Assembly (NCBI RefSeq): GCF_026786305.1
Contig: NZ_JAJAYI010000045.1
Location: 1-55,056 of the forward strand
DNA: 55,056 nt
From: Cryobacterium sp.
Lineage (GTDB): Bacteria; Actinomycetota; Actinomycetes; Actinomycetales; Microbacteriaceae
Reading direction: 5' to 3'
The translations under genes were made by a program, and so were the position numbers. The stretch's first letter is position 1, and every line of letters starts with the position of its first letter. Shown in pieces: positions 18,734 to 27,724 of this stretch. A model generated the notes under the pieces. That model was not told the DNA's origin, ran no database searches, and saw only the letters and a program-made list of their open reading frames with translations.

Positions 18734-18756
18734 GGTGACGCTCCTGGAGTGTCACC
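18734..18756 (+). terminator. 9-bp hairpin downstream of accE
   Basis: GGTGACGCT pairs with AGTGTCACC (one G-U) around a 5-nt loop. It may end the accD-accE transcript. There is no U-tract. Confidence 0.35.
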
Positions 18757-18762
18757 ACCAAT

Positions 18763-18792
18763 CATTCGCTGACTAGGGTAAGCGAGCGAATG
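18763..18792. promoter_or_regulatory. dyad CATTCGCT-N14-AGCGAATG
   Basis: Perfect 8-bp arms flank a 14-nt centre containing TAGGGT, which could be a -10 for a rightward transcript into 18812. The site could be an operator. No regulator can be assigned. Confidence 0.3.
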
Positions 18793-18849
18793 TTTTTGGG
18801 GGCGAGAACGGATGGCATTCGGGTTGTCGTCCTTTCTCGAAAAGTCGTT

Positions 18850-18875
18850 AGGGGATCAGCTTCGGCTGATCCCCT
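18850..18875. terminator. perfect 11-bp stem with TTCG loop
   Basis: AGGGGATCAGC and GCTGATCCCCT flank a TTCG tetraloop, a very stable structure. It lies 19 bp beyond the stop of the leftward sensor gene at 18894. In the minus direction the stem is followed by TAACGACTTTTCG. It probably ends the leftward sensor operon and may act in both directions. Confidence 0.75.
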
Positions 18876-18893
18876 TTCGCGTTCCTGCAGGCG

Positions 18894-19934
18894 TCAGGCG
18901 ACGGGCGCGCCCTGCCGGGGGATTTCCATCCACAGGTCCACCTCCTCACCGGAGGAGTCCGGCCCCAGGGCGCTCACGGCCGGGTCAGGGCTGCTCAGGC
19001 CCACCACGGTGACCGCAATGGTCGCACTGTCGGCAGACGTGCGGGCGATGATCTTGTCGGCGCTCGTGCGGCCAATGGCAATCGCGAGGGTGTTGAGCAC
19101 GATCGCCAGGTCGGCCCCGTTGAGATCGTCGATACCACCCTCGTCGAGCAGGGTGACGCTCGCGCCACGTCGTCGGGCGGCCATGACCTGTTCGCGCACC
19201 GCGTCGTTGAGCAGGCGCCGTCCGCGAATCTCATCACGAATGGCCGCTTCGAGCAGCCGGCACTCCCGACGTTCGGCCTCAGTGAGCTGCCCGTTGCTCT
19301 CGCTGATGCGTCGCAGCATCGGCATGGCCAGGCGCATGGTCTGCGTCAGCCGCACCTGGCGCTCGTATAGGTGGGCCTCCTGGGCGGCGTGCCATCCGCT
19401 CGCCTCCCGCTCTGCTCGCGAATACTGGCGGGCATCGCGGCTGGCCTTCACGAGAGCACGCGAGAGCAGCCCGGCGGCCACCACCCAGACGACGCTGCCA
19501 ATGACGCCCATGTTCCCCAGCTCGCCCACGCCGGCCCACAGCACGCTGTGCACCACGAGGGCGCCGACACCCAGCAGCGCCAGCTGCAGGCGTTTGCGGG
19601 TAGCCGTGATCGTCATCAGGGTACCGATGGCGGCGACGTACCATGTTTCGTAGCCGAGGTTGCCCGAAGAACCGTCGAGCTGGCTGCCCACGATCAGCGG
19701 AATCGCAACGGCGACCGCCACGTTGAACAGGGCCAACGGCAACGCCATGCGCATGGGGCTGGAGGGCCACAGGCTCGCGACCGTCGCCACAATGTACAGC
19801 CCCATGGCCATCAGGATCGGCACCGATGAGTGCGGCTCGTTGAGCGAATACACACCGAGCAGCACGTGGTAGCCCGAGAAGAAGGTGGCCACGACGAGGA
19901 TCAGGGCGCGGGAGACGACCACGACGCCGGTCAT
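18894..19934 (-). CDS. histidine-kinase-like membrane protein lacking kinase motifs
   Basis: This 346-residue protein has about five or six membrane segments (about 8-28, 37-56, 62-82, 95-108, 118-135 and 140-160), a coiled linker, and a C-terminal region arranged like a kinase tail. The expected phosphoacceptor His is not visible (RLTQTMRLAMPMLRRISE at about 195-212). The ATP-binding part has neither an N-box Asn-x4-His nor a DxGxG loop (AIVLNTLAIAIGRTS in its place). It overlaps the start of the true kinase gene by 4 bp and is the third gene of the operon after the response regulator and kinase. It is likely a pseudokinase partner or sensor module; that role is inference. Confidence 0.7.
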   Translation of the reverse strand: MTGVVVVSRALILVVATFFSGYHVLLGVYSLNEPHSSVPILMAMGLYIVATVASLWPSSPMRMALPLALFNVAVAVAIPLIVGSQLDGSSGNLGYETWYVAAIGTLMTITATRKRLQLALLGVGALVVHSVLWAGVGELGNMGVIGSVVWVVAAGLLSRALVKASRDARQYSRAEREASGWHAAQEAHLYERQVRLTQTMRLAMPMLRRISESNGQLTEAERRECRLLEAAIRDEIRGRRLLNDAVREQVMAARRRGASVTLLDEGGIDDLNGADLAIVLNTLAIAIGRTSADKIIARTSADSATIAVTVVGLSSPDPAVSALGPDSSGEEVDLWMEIPRQGAPVA

Positions 19935-21331
19935 CGTCGACCACCCACGGGGTTGCCGTCGAGCCCGGACCGTGTGCCGTCGCCGTCGCCGGCGGTGGCC
20001 AGGCCGGCGCTCGAATCGCGGTCTGCGTCCGGATGCGGCCAGGTGAGGGTGATGGTGGTGCCGTGGCCGGGGCTCGTGCGTAGCACCGCGATACCGCCGG
20101 CGCTGGCGACCCGGTCATGGATGGATACCCGCAAGCCCAGCCGTGCACTGCCGACGCTGGCGTCGAAACCGCGGCCGGTGTCGCTGATTTCGATGGTGCA
20201 TCCGCTCTGGTCGTTGCCGCCCACCGTGAGCCGGCGTGATTGTGCGGGGCCGGCGTGCTGCACACTGTTGACCATGGCCTGCACGCTGGCCGAGTAGAGC
20301 GCCTCAGCGGCGTGCTCCGGAATACTGAGGCCCTCGACGCACCGTTCGGTCACGGTGAACACTCCGGTCGCGGTCGCCGCCGTGCGAATGCGCGCGGTCA
20401 GTTTACTGACGGCGACCATGGCATCGTCGAGGTTACGTTCGCCACTGGCTTGCTGCAAGCGGATGATGGCGCTGCGAGCCATCATCGCCGCCAGTTCAGC
20501 ACCCTTGGCATTGCGCACCCCGGCCGCGGAGAGCAGCGTGGCGAGCACAGTGTCGTGCACGATGGAGTCGACCTCGACCCGTTCCACTTCGGTGGCGTGA
20601 TGGCGTACCGCCACGGAGTACTGGGAGAGTGCATTGGACTGGGCGGTGTCGACCTTGGCCGTGGCCTCGCGCAGCACGTAGATGATGATGAGCACGACAC
20701 CGCCGAGCAGCATGGCGTAGCAGGTGTCGAGCACGGCGAGCAGGTTCTCGGCGCTACCGCCGGAGGGGAGTACCCGAACAAGCCCGAAGGCGACCGGGGC
20801 GATCACGGTGTAGACGGCGGCCGAGACCAGCGGCAGGGCGATGGCCGCGCACGAGGTGGCAACGGTGCAGAGATACCAGAGCCACGGCTTGCTCGCGAGC
20901 ACCAGCGTGGAATCAATCATGAGCAGCGGCCAGATCAGCAGCGCAATCAGGTAGAGGCCGCTCACGACGGCGGCGGCAGTGCGGATGCCGCGCCGGATGA
21001 GCGTACTGACCACGAACACCAGAATCGAGAGGGCGAGCAGGCTCGCGACGAGGATGGCCGCCTCGGTTTTGCGGTTTGACAGCTGCTCCAGCATGAGCGG
21101 CAGGGTCTGCACGGCGAAGATCACCGCGACTCCGGCCACCGATCGGGACAGCACAATTTCGATCTGCGCGTGGCTGATCGGATTGCGCGGCTGCCGGGCG
21201 CGGCCAAACGGGCTGCCCTCGGGCTCACGATCATCGTCACGGACGGTGGCAAACGGCTGGGTTATGGTGGACACCGGGATGCCCGGGATGCTGCTGCGGT
21301 CGCCCCTGCGGGCGGCCCGTTTAGACACCAC
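19931..21331 (-). CDS. sensor histidine kinase, NarX/DesK-like
   Basis: The start is uncertain. A GTG at 21331 or 21328 overlaps the response regulator stop; GTG 21274 is also possible; the frame is open to 21382. The product has about six membrane segments in its first 240 residues, then a HisKA_3-like dimerisation helix with the phosphoacceptor in DSIVHDTVLATLLSAAG. The HATPase domain is intact, with N-box MVNSVQHAGPAQ, G1 box SDTGRGFD and G2 region GHGTTITL. It should phosphorylate the regulator encoded immediately upstream. The signal is unknown. The C-terminal tail after the ATPase domain is acidic and Gly-rich. Confidence 0.85.
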   Translation of the reverse strand: MVSKRAARRGDRSSIPGIPVSTITQPFATVRDDDREPEGSPFGRARQPRNPISHAQIEIVLSRSVAGVAVIFAVQTLPLMLEQLSNRKTEAAILVASLLALSILVFVVSTLIRRGIRTAAAVVSGLYLIALLIWPLLMIDSTLVLASKPWLWYLCTVATSCAAIALPLVSAAVYTVIAPVAFGLVRVLPSGGSAENLLAVLDTCYAMLLGGVVLIIIYVLREATAKVDTAQSNALSQYSVAVRHHATEVERVEVDSIVHDTVLATLLSAAGVRNAKGAELAAMMARSAIIRLQQASGERNLDDAMVAVSKLTARIRTAATATGVFTVTERCVEGLSIPEHAAEALYSASVQAMVNSVQHAGPAQSRRLTVGGNDQSGCTIEISDTGRGFDASVGSARLGLRVSIHDRVASAGGIAVLRTSPGHGTTITLTWPHPDADRDSSAGLATAGDGDGTRSGLDGNPVGGRR

Positions 21332-22028
21332 GGTCAGCTTCGGTGGCGTCGAGCCCGGGCAGAATTCCGTCTTCGACGGCACGGCGCAACAGGTCGACCT
21401 TGGTTGGCGCGGGGCGGCCGACCTCGACGTACTTCACCCGAATGCGGTCGAGGTATTCGCGGGCGGTGGAGTGCGCAATGCCGAGCTGCATGGCGACCAT
21501 TTTGAGCGGAAGGCCCGAGGCGTAGAGGTGCAGCACGTCGCGTTCGCGCCGCCCGAGCTGCGCCTTGGCGAAGTCCCGGTCGGCGTCGATGGCGGTGGCC
21601 CATTCGAGGTTGTTGAGTACGTCGCCGCGGGCGACGGAGGCGACGGCGGCCATCACCGTGGTGGTCGGCGACGACTTGGGAATGACCCCGGCCGCTCCGG
21701 CGGCGAGGGCCTCCCGCACCGAGGCGACGCGGTCGGCGATGCTGTGCACGAGCACGGCGGAGCCGGTGGTCTGCACGAGGTGCACGTTGTCGGTCACGAG
21801 CGAGCCGTCGCCGAGCGAGAGGTCGAGCACGATCACGTCGCACTGACGACCAGCGAGGCCGTCGACGAGGGCTTGCGCCGTCGCGGCCGCGAACAGGACC
21901 TCGTAGCCGGCGTTCTCGCAGGCGGCCTGCAAGCCCAGTCGTACCGACTCGTGGTCGTCGACGATACCGACGCGAACGGGGGTCTTTGCGGGGGTGGATG
22001 GTACGGAATCAGTTGCTGCGTGGCTCAC
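21321..22028 (-). CDS. NarL/LuxR-type response regulator
   Basis: This 235-residue protein has a receiver domain with the acidic pocket VDDHESVRLG (about 23-32), phosphoacceptor Asp in VIVLDLSLGDGS and Lys in GVIPKSS. Its C-terminal HTH is LGRRERDVLHLYASGLPLKMVAMQLG with STAREYLDRIRVKY. The start is GTG 22028 with GAAGGT about 10 nt upstream. It is the first gene of a three-gene leftward operon with the kinase and the kinase-like protein. Its targets are unknown and could include its own promoter. Confidence 0.9.
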   Translation of the reverse strand: MSHAATDSVPSTPAKTPVRVGIVDDHESVRLGLQAACENAGYEVLFAAATAQALVDGLAGRQCDVIVLDLSLGDGSLVTDNVHLVQTTGSAVLVHSIADRVASVREALAAGAAGVIPKSSPTTTVMAAVASVARGDVLNNLEWATAIDADRDFAKAQLGRRERDVLHLYASGLPLKMVAMQLGIAHSTAREYLDRIRVKYVEVGRPAPTKVDLLRRAVEDGILPGLDATEADRGV

Positions 22029-22066
22029 GATGTGGCTACCTTCGGGTTGTCTGGTGTCAACGATAG

Positions 22067-23383
22067 CTATTTACACAGCAGTGCGACGGCTTCGACGTGA
22101 TGGGTATTGGGGAACAGGTCGAAGGCGCGCAGGGTGCGCAGCTCGTACCCCTGTTTCTGGAACAGCGCGATGTCGCGAGCCAGAGCCACCGGGTCGCAGG
22201 CCACATAGACGATTTGTTGCGGCGCGAGGGCAACGAGCTGGTCAACGACGGCCTTGCCGGCCCCCGAGCGCGGCGGGTCGAGTACGACGGTGGCGGCGGC
22301 GAGACGGGCGCGCTCCGCGGAATCCGCTTCGCGCAGCAGGCGCTGCAGAAAACGGTCGACGCGGTCGGCTTCGACGGTTGCGCCGGCCCATTCCCTGAGG
22401 TTGCGGGCGGCGAAGGCGACCGCTTCGGCGTCGCTTTCCACCGAGGTGATGCGGGTCGACCGGCCGAACGTGTCGCCGACGGCCGCGGCGAGCAGGCCGA
22501 CGCCGCCGTACAGGTCGAGGTTGGCGGCGCGCGGGTCGAACGTGGCTGGATCGATGATGTTCTGCACCGCGTGGTAGAGGGTGTCGGCAGCCCTGGAGTG
22601 CACCTGCCAGAATCCGGAGCGGTCGAGTTCGAACTCGCGGTCGGCGACGATCTCGTGAATCAGGCCGTGCGGCACCCGCTTGGGCTTACCGTTGGCGTCT
22701 TTGGCCGAGACCAGCACCTGCACGTCGCCCTTGCTCGGCGCGACCAGGTCAACCGAGGCGGCGTTGTGAAACAGGGTGTCGAGCGGGGCGCGCAGTTCGA
22801 GCTCGTGCTCGGCGAGCGGCAGGTCATCGACGGGAATCACCCGGTGGCTGCGCGCGGCGTAGGGGCCGATGGTTCCATCGTCGGCCACGTGCAGGCTCAC
22901 CCGGGTGCGCCATCCGGTGCCGTCCATCGCATCGCCGGGGCTGGCCTTCGCGCTGACCGCGACCGGTTCAACCACAACGCCGACATCGAGTCCGGCCATG
23001 CGCTGCAGCGCGTCGGCGAGCACCTGGCGCTTGAGTTCGCGTTGAAAGCTGAGTTCGATGTGGCCGAATTCGGCGCCGCCGGCCCGGTCTTCGGGGGCGC
23101 GATCAAGGGATGCCGCACTCCAGATATGTGGTTGCCGTTCGGGGGCGGCGTCGATGACGGCGACGGTTTCGGCGCGCCAGAAGCTCTTGTGGTTGGCCTC
23201 GGTGAGGCGGGCGCGCACGCGTTCGCCGGGCAGGGTGTCGCTGACGAAGATGACGCGGCCCTCGTGGCGGGCGACGAAGATTCCGCCGTGGGCGACGTTG
23301 GTGATGTCCAGCTCAAGCTCGTCGCCGACCATCGCGGAGGTTGTCGGTGCGGGGGCCTGGGGCTGATGACTCGCGTTGCTCAT
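22067..23383 (-). CDS. class I SAM-dependent RNA (uracil-5) methyltransferase, TrmA/RlmD-like
   Basis: The 438-residue protein starts with a TRAM-like domain (GDELELDITNVAHGGIFVARHEGRVIFV split over about 20-47; GERVRARLTE), then an insert, then a Rossmann methyltransferase domain. Motif LDLYGGVGLLAAAVGD binds SAM. The catalytic part includes VVLDPPRSGAGKAVVDQL and YVACDPVALARDI, whose Cys is the expected nucleophile, and a C-terminal DLFPNTHHVEAVALL. These are family hallmarks of m5U methyltransferases for tRNA or 23S rRNA. The four-Cys iron-sulfur cluster of RlmD is not evident. It lies upstream of the response regulator gene on the same strand, with 38 bp between. Confidence 0.88.
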   Translation of the reverse strand: MSNASHQPQAPAPTTSAMVGDELELDITNVAHGGIFVARHEGRVIFVSDTLPGERVRARLTEANHKSFWRAETVAVIDAAPERQPHIWSAASLDRAPEDRAGGAEFGHIELSFQRELKRQVLADALQRMAGLDVGVVVEPVAVSAKASPGDAMDGTGWRTRVSLHVADDGTIGPYAARSHRVIPVDDLPLAEHELELRAPLDTLFHNAASVDLVAPSKGDVQVLVSAKDANGKPKRVPHGLIHEIVADREFELDRSGFWQVHSRAADTLYHAVQNIIDPATFDPRAANLDLYGGVGLLAAAVGDTFGRSTRITSVESDAEAVAFAARNLREWAGATVEADRVDRFLQRLLREADSAERARLAAATVVLDPPRSGAGKAVVDQLVALAPQQIVYVACDPVALARDIALFQKQGYELRTLRAFDLFPNTHHVEAVALLCK

Positions 23384-23496
23384 CTAACGATGATCCCACA
23401 CCCCCTCGCCGGCTACCGCCTGCGCGCCTGATTGGCAGGGTGGGCCTGCTTGAATGGATGCATCCGCTCCCGTTCAGCCCCGTCCCGAAGGACAGC

Positions 23497-24162
23497 ATGC
23501 GCCTCTATTTGGCTTCCACGTCTCCGGCCCGCCTCGCACTGCTGCGCGCGGCCGGCATTGAACCGGTACTGATCAACCCCGACGTCGACGAGAAACGGGT
23601 CGTCGCCGAGACCGAGGCATTGCGCGGTGAGGCACTTGAACCGCGAGTTCTCGTGGAACTGTTGGCGCGCGCGAAAGCGGAGGCGGCGGCATCCGCTCTG
23701 CTGGCGGAGCCGCTCGATGGCCTGCTTCTGGAGAGTTTGTTGCTGGGCGGCGACTCGGTTTTCGTGCTCGACGATATCATTTATGGCAAGCCGCATACCG
23801 CCGAAGCGGCCCGCGAGCGGTGGGAACGCCAGCGCGGGCGCACCGGCACGCTGTACTCGGGCCACTGGTTGATCGAGGTCGGCGGCGGCACTCCCGGCCG
23901 GGCGATCGGGGCGGTCGCTGTGGCCGAGGTGACCTTTGCCGACGACCTCGACGACGCCGAGCTCGACGCGTATATCGCGACCGGTGAGCCCTTGTTTGTG
24001 GCGGGTGCGTTCACGATTGACAGTCTCGGCGCTCCTTTTATCACGAGCATTGTCGGCGATCCATCGACCGTGGTGGGGCTGTCGCTGCCGACGCTGCGGC
24101 GGCTGGTGCGCGGTCTCGGACACGAGTGGCCGACCCTGTGGAATCGCCCCGGGGCACTGTAG
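23497..24162 (+). CDS. maf: Maf-like nucleotide pyrophosphatase
   Basis: Start ATG 23497 has GAAGGA 4 nt upstream, giving 221 residues. Maf proteins hydrolyse non-canonical or canonical NTPs to NMPs and affect septation. The N-terminal signature [18 protein letters not shown] (residues 3-20) is clear, with the D-x-D region [10 protein letters not shown] and [27 protein letters not shown] (in parts). It sits between accD-accE and accA as in mycobacteria, divergent from the methyltransferase gene. Confidence 0.92.
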   Translation: MRLYLASTSPARLALLRAAGIEPVLINPDVDEKRVVAETEALRGEALEPRVLVELLARAKAEAAASALLAEPLDGLLLESLLLGGDSVFVLDDIIYGKPHTAEAARERWERQRGRTGTLYSGHWLIEVGGGTPGRAIGAVAVAEVTFADDLDDAELDAYIATGEPLFVAGAFTIDSLGAPFITSIVGDPSTVVGLSLPTLRRLVRGLGHEWPTLWNRPGAL

Positions 24163-24247
24163 TTGTAGGGATCCGCAAGAATCTACCCAGTCTTTTTGTG
24201 GGACAGAACCAAAAGGGATCTGGGGGTGGGCAATAGGCTATGTGATT

Positions 24248-26023
24248 GTGTCACTCATAACGAAGGTCCTCATCGCCAACCGAGGCGAGATCGCCGTTCG
24301 GGTCATCCGTGCCGCGAAAGACAGTGGAATTCTCTCTGTCGCCGTCTACGCCGACCAGGATCGCGACTCCCTGCACGCCCGCCTCGCCGACGAGGCGTAC
24401 GGTCTCGACGGCACCAGCGGCGCCGAAACCTACCTCGTCATCGACAAGATCATGTCGATTGCCCGTCGAAGCGGCGCTGACGCCGTGCACCCCGGCTACG
24501 GCTTTCTGGCCGAAAACGCCGACTTCGCCCGTGCCGTGATCGGTGCCGGACTTATCTGGATCGGGCCGTCGCCCGAAGCGATCGAGCAGCTCGGCGACAA
24601 GGTGTCGGCCCGGCACATCGCCGAAAAGGTCAACGCACCCATGGCGCCCGGCACCCTGAACCCCTGCCTTGACGCGGCCGAGGTGCTCGCCTTCGTTGAC
24701 GTGCACGGCCTGCCCGTGGCCATCAAGGCTGCCTTCGGTGGCGGCGGACGCGGCCTCAAGGTCGCCCGCACCCGCGACGAGGTTGCCGAGATGTTCGACT
24801 CCGCCACCCGTGAGGCCATCACCGCCTTCGGTCGCGGCGAATGCTTCGTCGAGAAGTACCTCGACTCCCCCCGACACGTCGAAACCCAGTGCCTCGCCGA
24901 TATGCACGGCAACGTCGTCGTCGTGTCGACCCGCGACTGCTCTCTGCAGCGTCGGCACCAGAAGCTCGTGGAAGAGGCGCCCGCGCCTTTTCTCACCGAA
25001 GCTCAAACCACCGAACTGTATCGGGCGTCCAAGGCCATCCTCAAAGAGGTCGGCTACCTCGGCGCCGGCACCTGCGAGTTTCTCATCGGCCAAGACGGAA
25101 CGGTGTCGTTCCTCGAGATCAACACCCGGCTGCAGGTCGAGCACACCGTCTCCGAAGAGGTCACCGGCATCGACCTGGTGCGCGAACAGTTCCGCCTCGC
25201 CGAGGGTGGCGAGCTGACCTACGGCGACCCCGTCGCATCCGCTCACTCCTTTGAGTTTCGTATCAACGGAGAGGATGCCGGCCGCGGCTTTCTGCCCGCG
25301 CCCGGCCCGATCCACGTGTTCAAGCCGTCGGGCGGCCCCGGCGTGCGCGTCGACACCGGCGTGCAGTCCGGCGACGTCATCAGCGGTTCGTTCGATTCGC
25401 TCATTGCCAAGCTCATCGTCACCGGCGCGACCCGCGAAGAAGCCCTTGAGCGCTCGCGCCGGGCCCTCGACGAGTTCGAGGTCGCCGGCCTGCCGACCGT
25501 GCTGCCCTTTCACCGCAAGGTCGTGCGCGACCCCGCCTTCGCGCCGACCAATGGTAAGCCCTTCACCGTCTTCACCCGTTGGATCGAGACCGAGTTCGAG
25601 AACGACATCGAACCGTGGAGCGGCAGCATGGAAGACGCCGTCGGCCCGCAGAAACGCCACAGCATCGTCGTCGAAGTGGAGGGACGCCGCATCGAGGTGA
25701 CCCTGCCCACCCGACTGCTGCCCGGCGGCGCGAGCGCCCGGTCGGTCGGTCCCGCCCCCAAACGTCGCGGCGGCCTGCACTCCGTCGATACCGCCACCGG
25801 AGACGCCATCAAGGCGCCGATGCAGGCGACCATCGTCAAACTGCTCGTCGCCGAGGGTGACCTCGTCGTCAAGGGTGACCTGCTGCTCGTGCTCGAGGCC
25901 ATGAAAATGGAGCAGCCGCTCGTCGCACACCGCGACGGCACGGTCGGCAACGTCAGCGCCGTCGTCGGCGAGACGGTCTCCTCCGGCTCCATTTTGCTGA
26001 CGGTCTCCGACGCCGCCGCATAG
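24248..26023 (+). CDS. accA: acyl-CoA carboxylase alpha subunit (biotin carboxylase plus BCCP)
   Basis: I start at GTG 24248 ([15 protein letters not shown]), because the upstream part of the frame is the antisense-rich end of maf. The 591-residue product carries a biotin carboxylase N domain (1-115), an ATP-grasp domain with [14 protein letters not shown] and [14 protein letters not shown], a C domain, and a C-terminal biotinyl domain with EAMKME, so the biotinylated lysine is near residue 553. It pairs with the accD-accE subunits, is biotinylated by BirA, and makes malonyl- or methylmalonyl-CoA. TAGGCT lies 7 nt before the GTG, so a leaderless transcript is possible. Confidence 0.94.
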   Translation: MSLITKVLIANRGEIAVRVIRAAKDSGILSVAVYADQDRDSLHARLADEAYGLDGTSGAETYLVIDKIMSIARRSGADAVHPGYGFLAENADFARAVIGAGLIWIGPSPEAIEQLGDKVSARHIAEKVNAPMAPGTLNPCLDAAEVLAFVDVHGLPVAIKAAFGGGGRGLKVARTRDEVAEMFDSATREAITAFGRGECFVEKYLDSPRHVETQCLADMHGNVVVVSTRDCSLQRRHQKLVEEAPAPFLTEAQTTELYRASKAILKEVGYLGAGTCEFLIGQDGTVSFLEINTRLQVEHTVSEEVTGIDLVREQFRLAEGGELTYGDPVASAHSFEFRINGEDAGRGFLPAPGPIHVFKPSGGPGVRVDTGVQSGDVISGSFDSLIAKLIVTGATREEALERSRRALDEFEVAGLPTVLPFHRKVVRDPAFAPTNGKPFTVFTRWIETEFENDIEPWSGSMEDAVGPQKRHSIVVEVEGRRIEVTLPTRLLPGGASARSVGPAPKRRGGLHSVDTATGDAIKAPMQATIVKLLVAEGDLVVKGDLLLVLEAMKMEQPLVAHRDGTVGNVSAVVGETVSSGSILLTVSDAAA

Positions 26024-26106
26024 TCTCAACAGTGGGGCTGGGGACAGGGCATTCGCTCCTCAGCTCGAACACTGGGGGTTTCCGCGGCCCACCTCGAGAA
26101 CGAAAG

Positions 26107-27552
26107 CTAGAGAACGACGTGCATCGCCCGGGCCGCATCGGTGATCGAACCGGTGAGCGAGGGGTAGACCGGAAACGTGCGAGCAACCTCGTCGACCGTG
26201 AGCCGGTGTTCCACCGCGAGCGCGAGCGGAAAGATGAGCTCGCTCGCCTTCGGGGCCACGATGACGCCGCCGATGACCGTGCCGCTGCCGGTGCGGGCGA
26301 ACAGTTTGACGAAGCCATCCCTGATCCCCATCATTTTTGCCCGCGGGTTCGACGACAGCGGCAGCTTGTAGATGTCGCCCTGGGCGAGGCCGTCTTCGAT
26401 CTGCTTCTGGGTGTAGCCGACGGTGGCGATTTCGGGCTGGGTGAAGATGTTCGCGGCCACGTTGCGAATCTCAATCGGGTTGACGGTGTCCCCCATGGCG
26501 TGGAACACCGCGGTGCGGCCCATCATCGAGGCAACGGATGCCAGTGGAATCTCGGTCGTGCAGTCACCGGCCGCGTAGATGTTCGGAATCGAGGTGCGGG
26601 CGACCCGGTTGACCTGGATATGACCGGAGTCGGTGATCTGCACGCCGGCCTGTTCGAGGCCGATGTTGGCGGTGTTGGGAACGGAGCCGACGGCGATGAG
26701 GCAGTGGCTGCCCTCGACCGTACGACCGTCTTCGAGGGTCGCGACGACGCCGGTCGTGGTGCGCTCCACCGAGGAGGCCCGCGATTTGGAGAGCACGGTC
26801 ATGCCGTTGCGCTTGAAGACGTTCTCGATCACGTTGGCGGCGTCGGCATCTTCCCCGGGCAGAACCTGGTCGCGGCTGGAGATGAGGGTGACCTTCGCGC
26901 CGAGGGCGCGGTAGGCGGAGGCGAACTCGGCCCCCGTGACACCGGAGCCGACCACGATGAGGTGTTCGGGAATCGCCTTGAGGTTGTACAGCTGGGTCCA
27001 GGTGAGAATGTGCTCACCGTCGGGCAGCGCGGAGGACAGCACGCGAGGACTCGCCCCGACCGAGACGACGAGGGTGTCGGCGTCGATGCGATCGAAGTCG
27101 GTGGCCGTCGCGTCGCCGGAGGTGGCGACGATGATACCGGTAGTGCCGTCGAGGCGGCCGTGGCCCTGCACGTAGCGCACGCCGGCACGAATGAGTGAGG
27201 CCTTCATGTCTTCGGACTGCTGGCGGGCGAGGGCAAGCAGACGTTTGTTCACGGCGGCCAGGTTGATGGCCACCTCCGGGCGCAGCGGCTTGCCGGTTTC
27301 GCCGCGCACGAAGAACTGCACACCGAGATCGGTCGCTTCGCCGATCGAGTTCGAGGCCTCGGCCGTGGCGATGAGGGATTTGGAGGGAACGACATCCGTT
27401 ATCACGGCGGAACCGCCGACACCGACGCTCTCGATGAGGGTGACATCGGCACCCTGTTGTGCTCCGGCGATGGCCGCTTCATATCCGCCGGGCCCACCGC
27501 CCAGTACTGCGATGCGCTGCTTGCGTTCGAACTCATAGGCCATGTACTCCAT
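26107..27552 (-). CDS. lpdA: flavoprotein disulfide reductase-family NAD(P)H quinone dehydrogenase (LpdA-like)
   Basis: This protein of about 481 residues has an FAD-binding loop VLGGGPGGYEAAIAG near the start and an NAD loop VVGSGVTGAEFASAYRALG. The second FAD motif is YAAGDCTTEIPLASVA. The usual redox Cys pair of dihydrolipoamide dehydrogenases (GGTCLNVGC) is replaced by GGSAVITDVVPSKSLI, without cysteine. The M. tuberculosis LpdA (Rv3303c) likewise lacks a normal disulfide and works as a quinone reductase, so that role is more likely. ATG 27543 is an alternative start. Convergent with accA; divergent from pnp. Confidence 0.88.
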   Translation of the reverse strand: MEYMAYEFERKQRIAVLGGGPGGYEAAIAGAQQGADVTLIESVGVGGSAVITDVVPSKSLIATAEASNSIGEATDLGVQFFVRGETGKPLRPEVAINLAAVNKRLLALARQQSEDMKASLIRAGVRYVQGHGRLDGTTGIIVATSGDATATDFDRIDADTLVVSVGASPRVLSSALPDGEHILTWTQLYNLKAIPEHLIVVGSGVTGAEFASAYRALGAKVTLISSRDQVLPGEDADAANVIENVFKRNGMTVLSKSRASSVERTTTGVVATLEDGRTVEGSHCLIAVGSVPNTANIGLEQAGVQITDSGHIQVNRVARTSIPNIYAAGDCTTEIPLASVASMMGRTAVFHAMGDTVNPIEIRNVAANIFTQPEIATVGYTQKQIEDGLAQGDIYKLPLSSNPRAKMMGIRDGFVKLFARTGSGTVIGGVIVAPKASELIFPLALAVEHRLTVDEVARTFPVYPSLTGSITDAARAMHVVL

Positions 27553-27579
27553 TCTCTCAACCCGCGCAGCCCCCGCCAA

Positions 27580-27724
27580 ACCGCTTCCGTGCCCGCACAG
27601 CCCGGTTCGTAGCCGAAATGAGCAAATTCGAGCCGAATGGCCGTCTCGGCGCCCGTTCGGCGCGCCGATGAGCAGAATTCGCGCAGAATCTCCGCACCGT
27701 TGGTGGGGGTTCTAGAGTAGTGAA
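27580..27724. promoter_or_regulatory. divergent region between lpdA and pnp
   Basis: TAGAGT (27713-27718) ends 6 nt before the pnp ATG and no ribosome-binding site is visible, suggesting a leaderless pnp transcript. The gap also contains ATGAGCAAATTCGAGCC (about 27618) and ATGAGCAGAATTCGCGC (about 27668), two imperfect copies of a 17-mer. They resemble the loop of the 34938 palindrome. Confidence 0.4.

Larger units (their letters stand above)
18579..18893. other. structured intergenic region after accE
   Basis: This 315-bp gap separates accE from the leftward sensor genes. It holds a 9-bp hairpin (18734-18756), an 8-bp dyad CATTCGCT/AGCGAATG (18763-18792) over a TAGGGT hexamer, and a strong terminator at 18850-18875. 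An ATG at 18812 with a weak purine-rich leader opens a 66-codon frame beginning MAFGLSSFLEKS; its codons run through the terminator stem and then antisense to the sensor gene. I cannot show that it is translated. Confidence 0.5.

Noticed and set aside
24251..26029. 592-codon minus-strand frame
   Set aside because: Antisense of the accA gene with shadow composition.
26107..27552. Dihydrolipoamide dehydrogenase E3
   Set aside because: The two active-site cysteines are absent.
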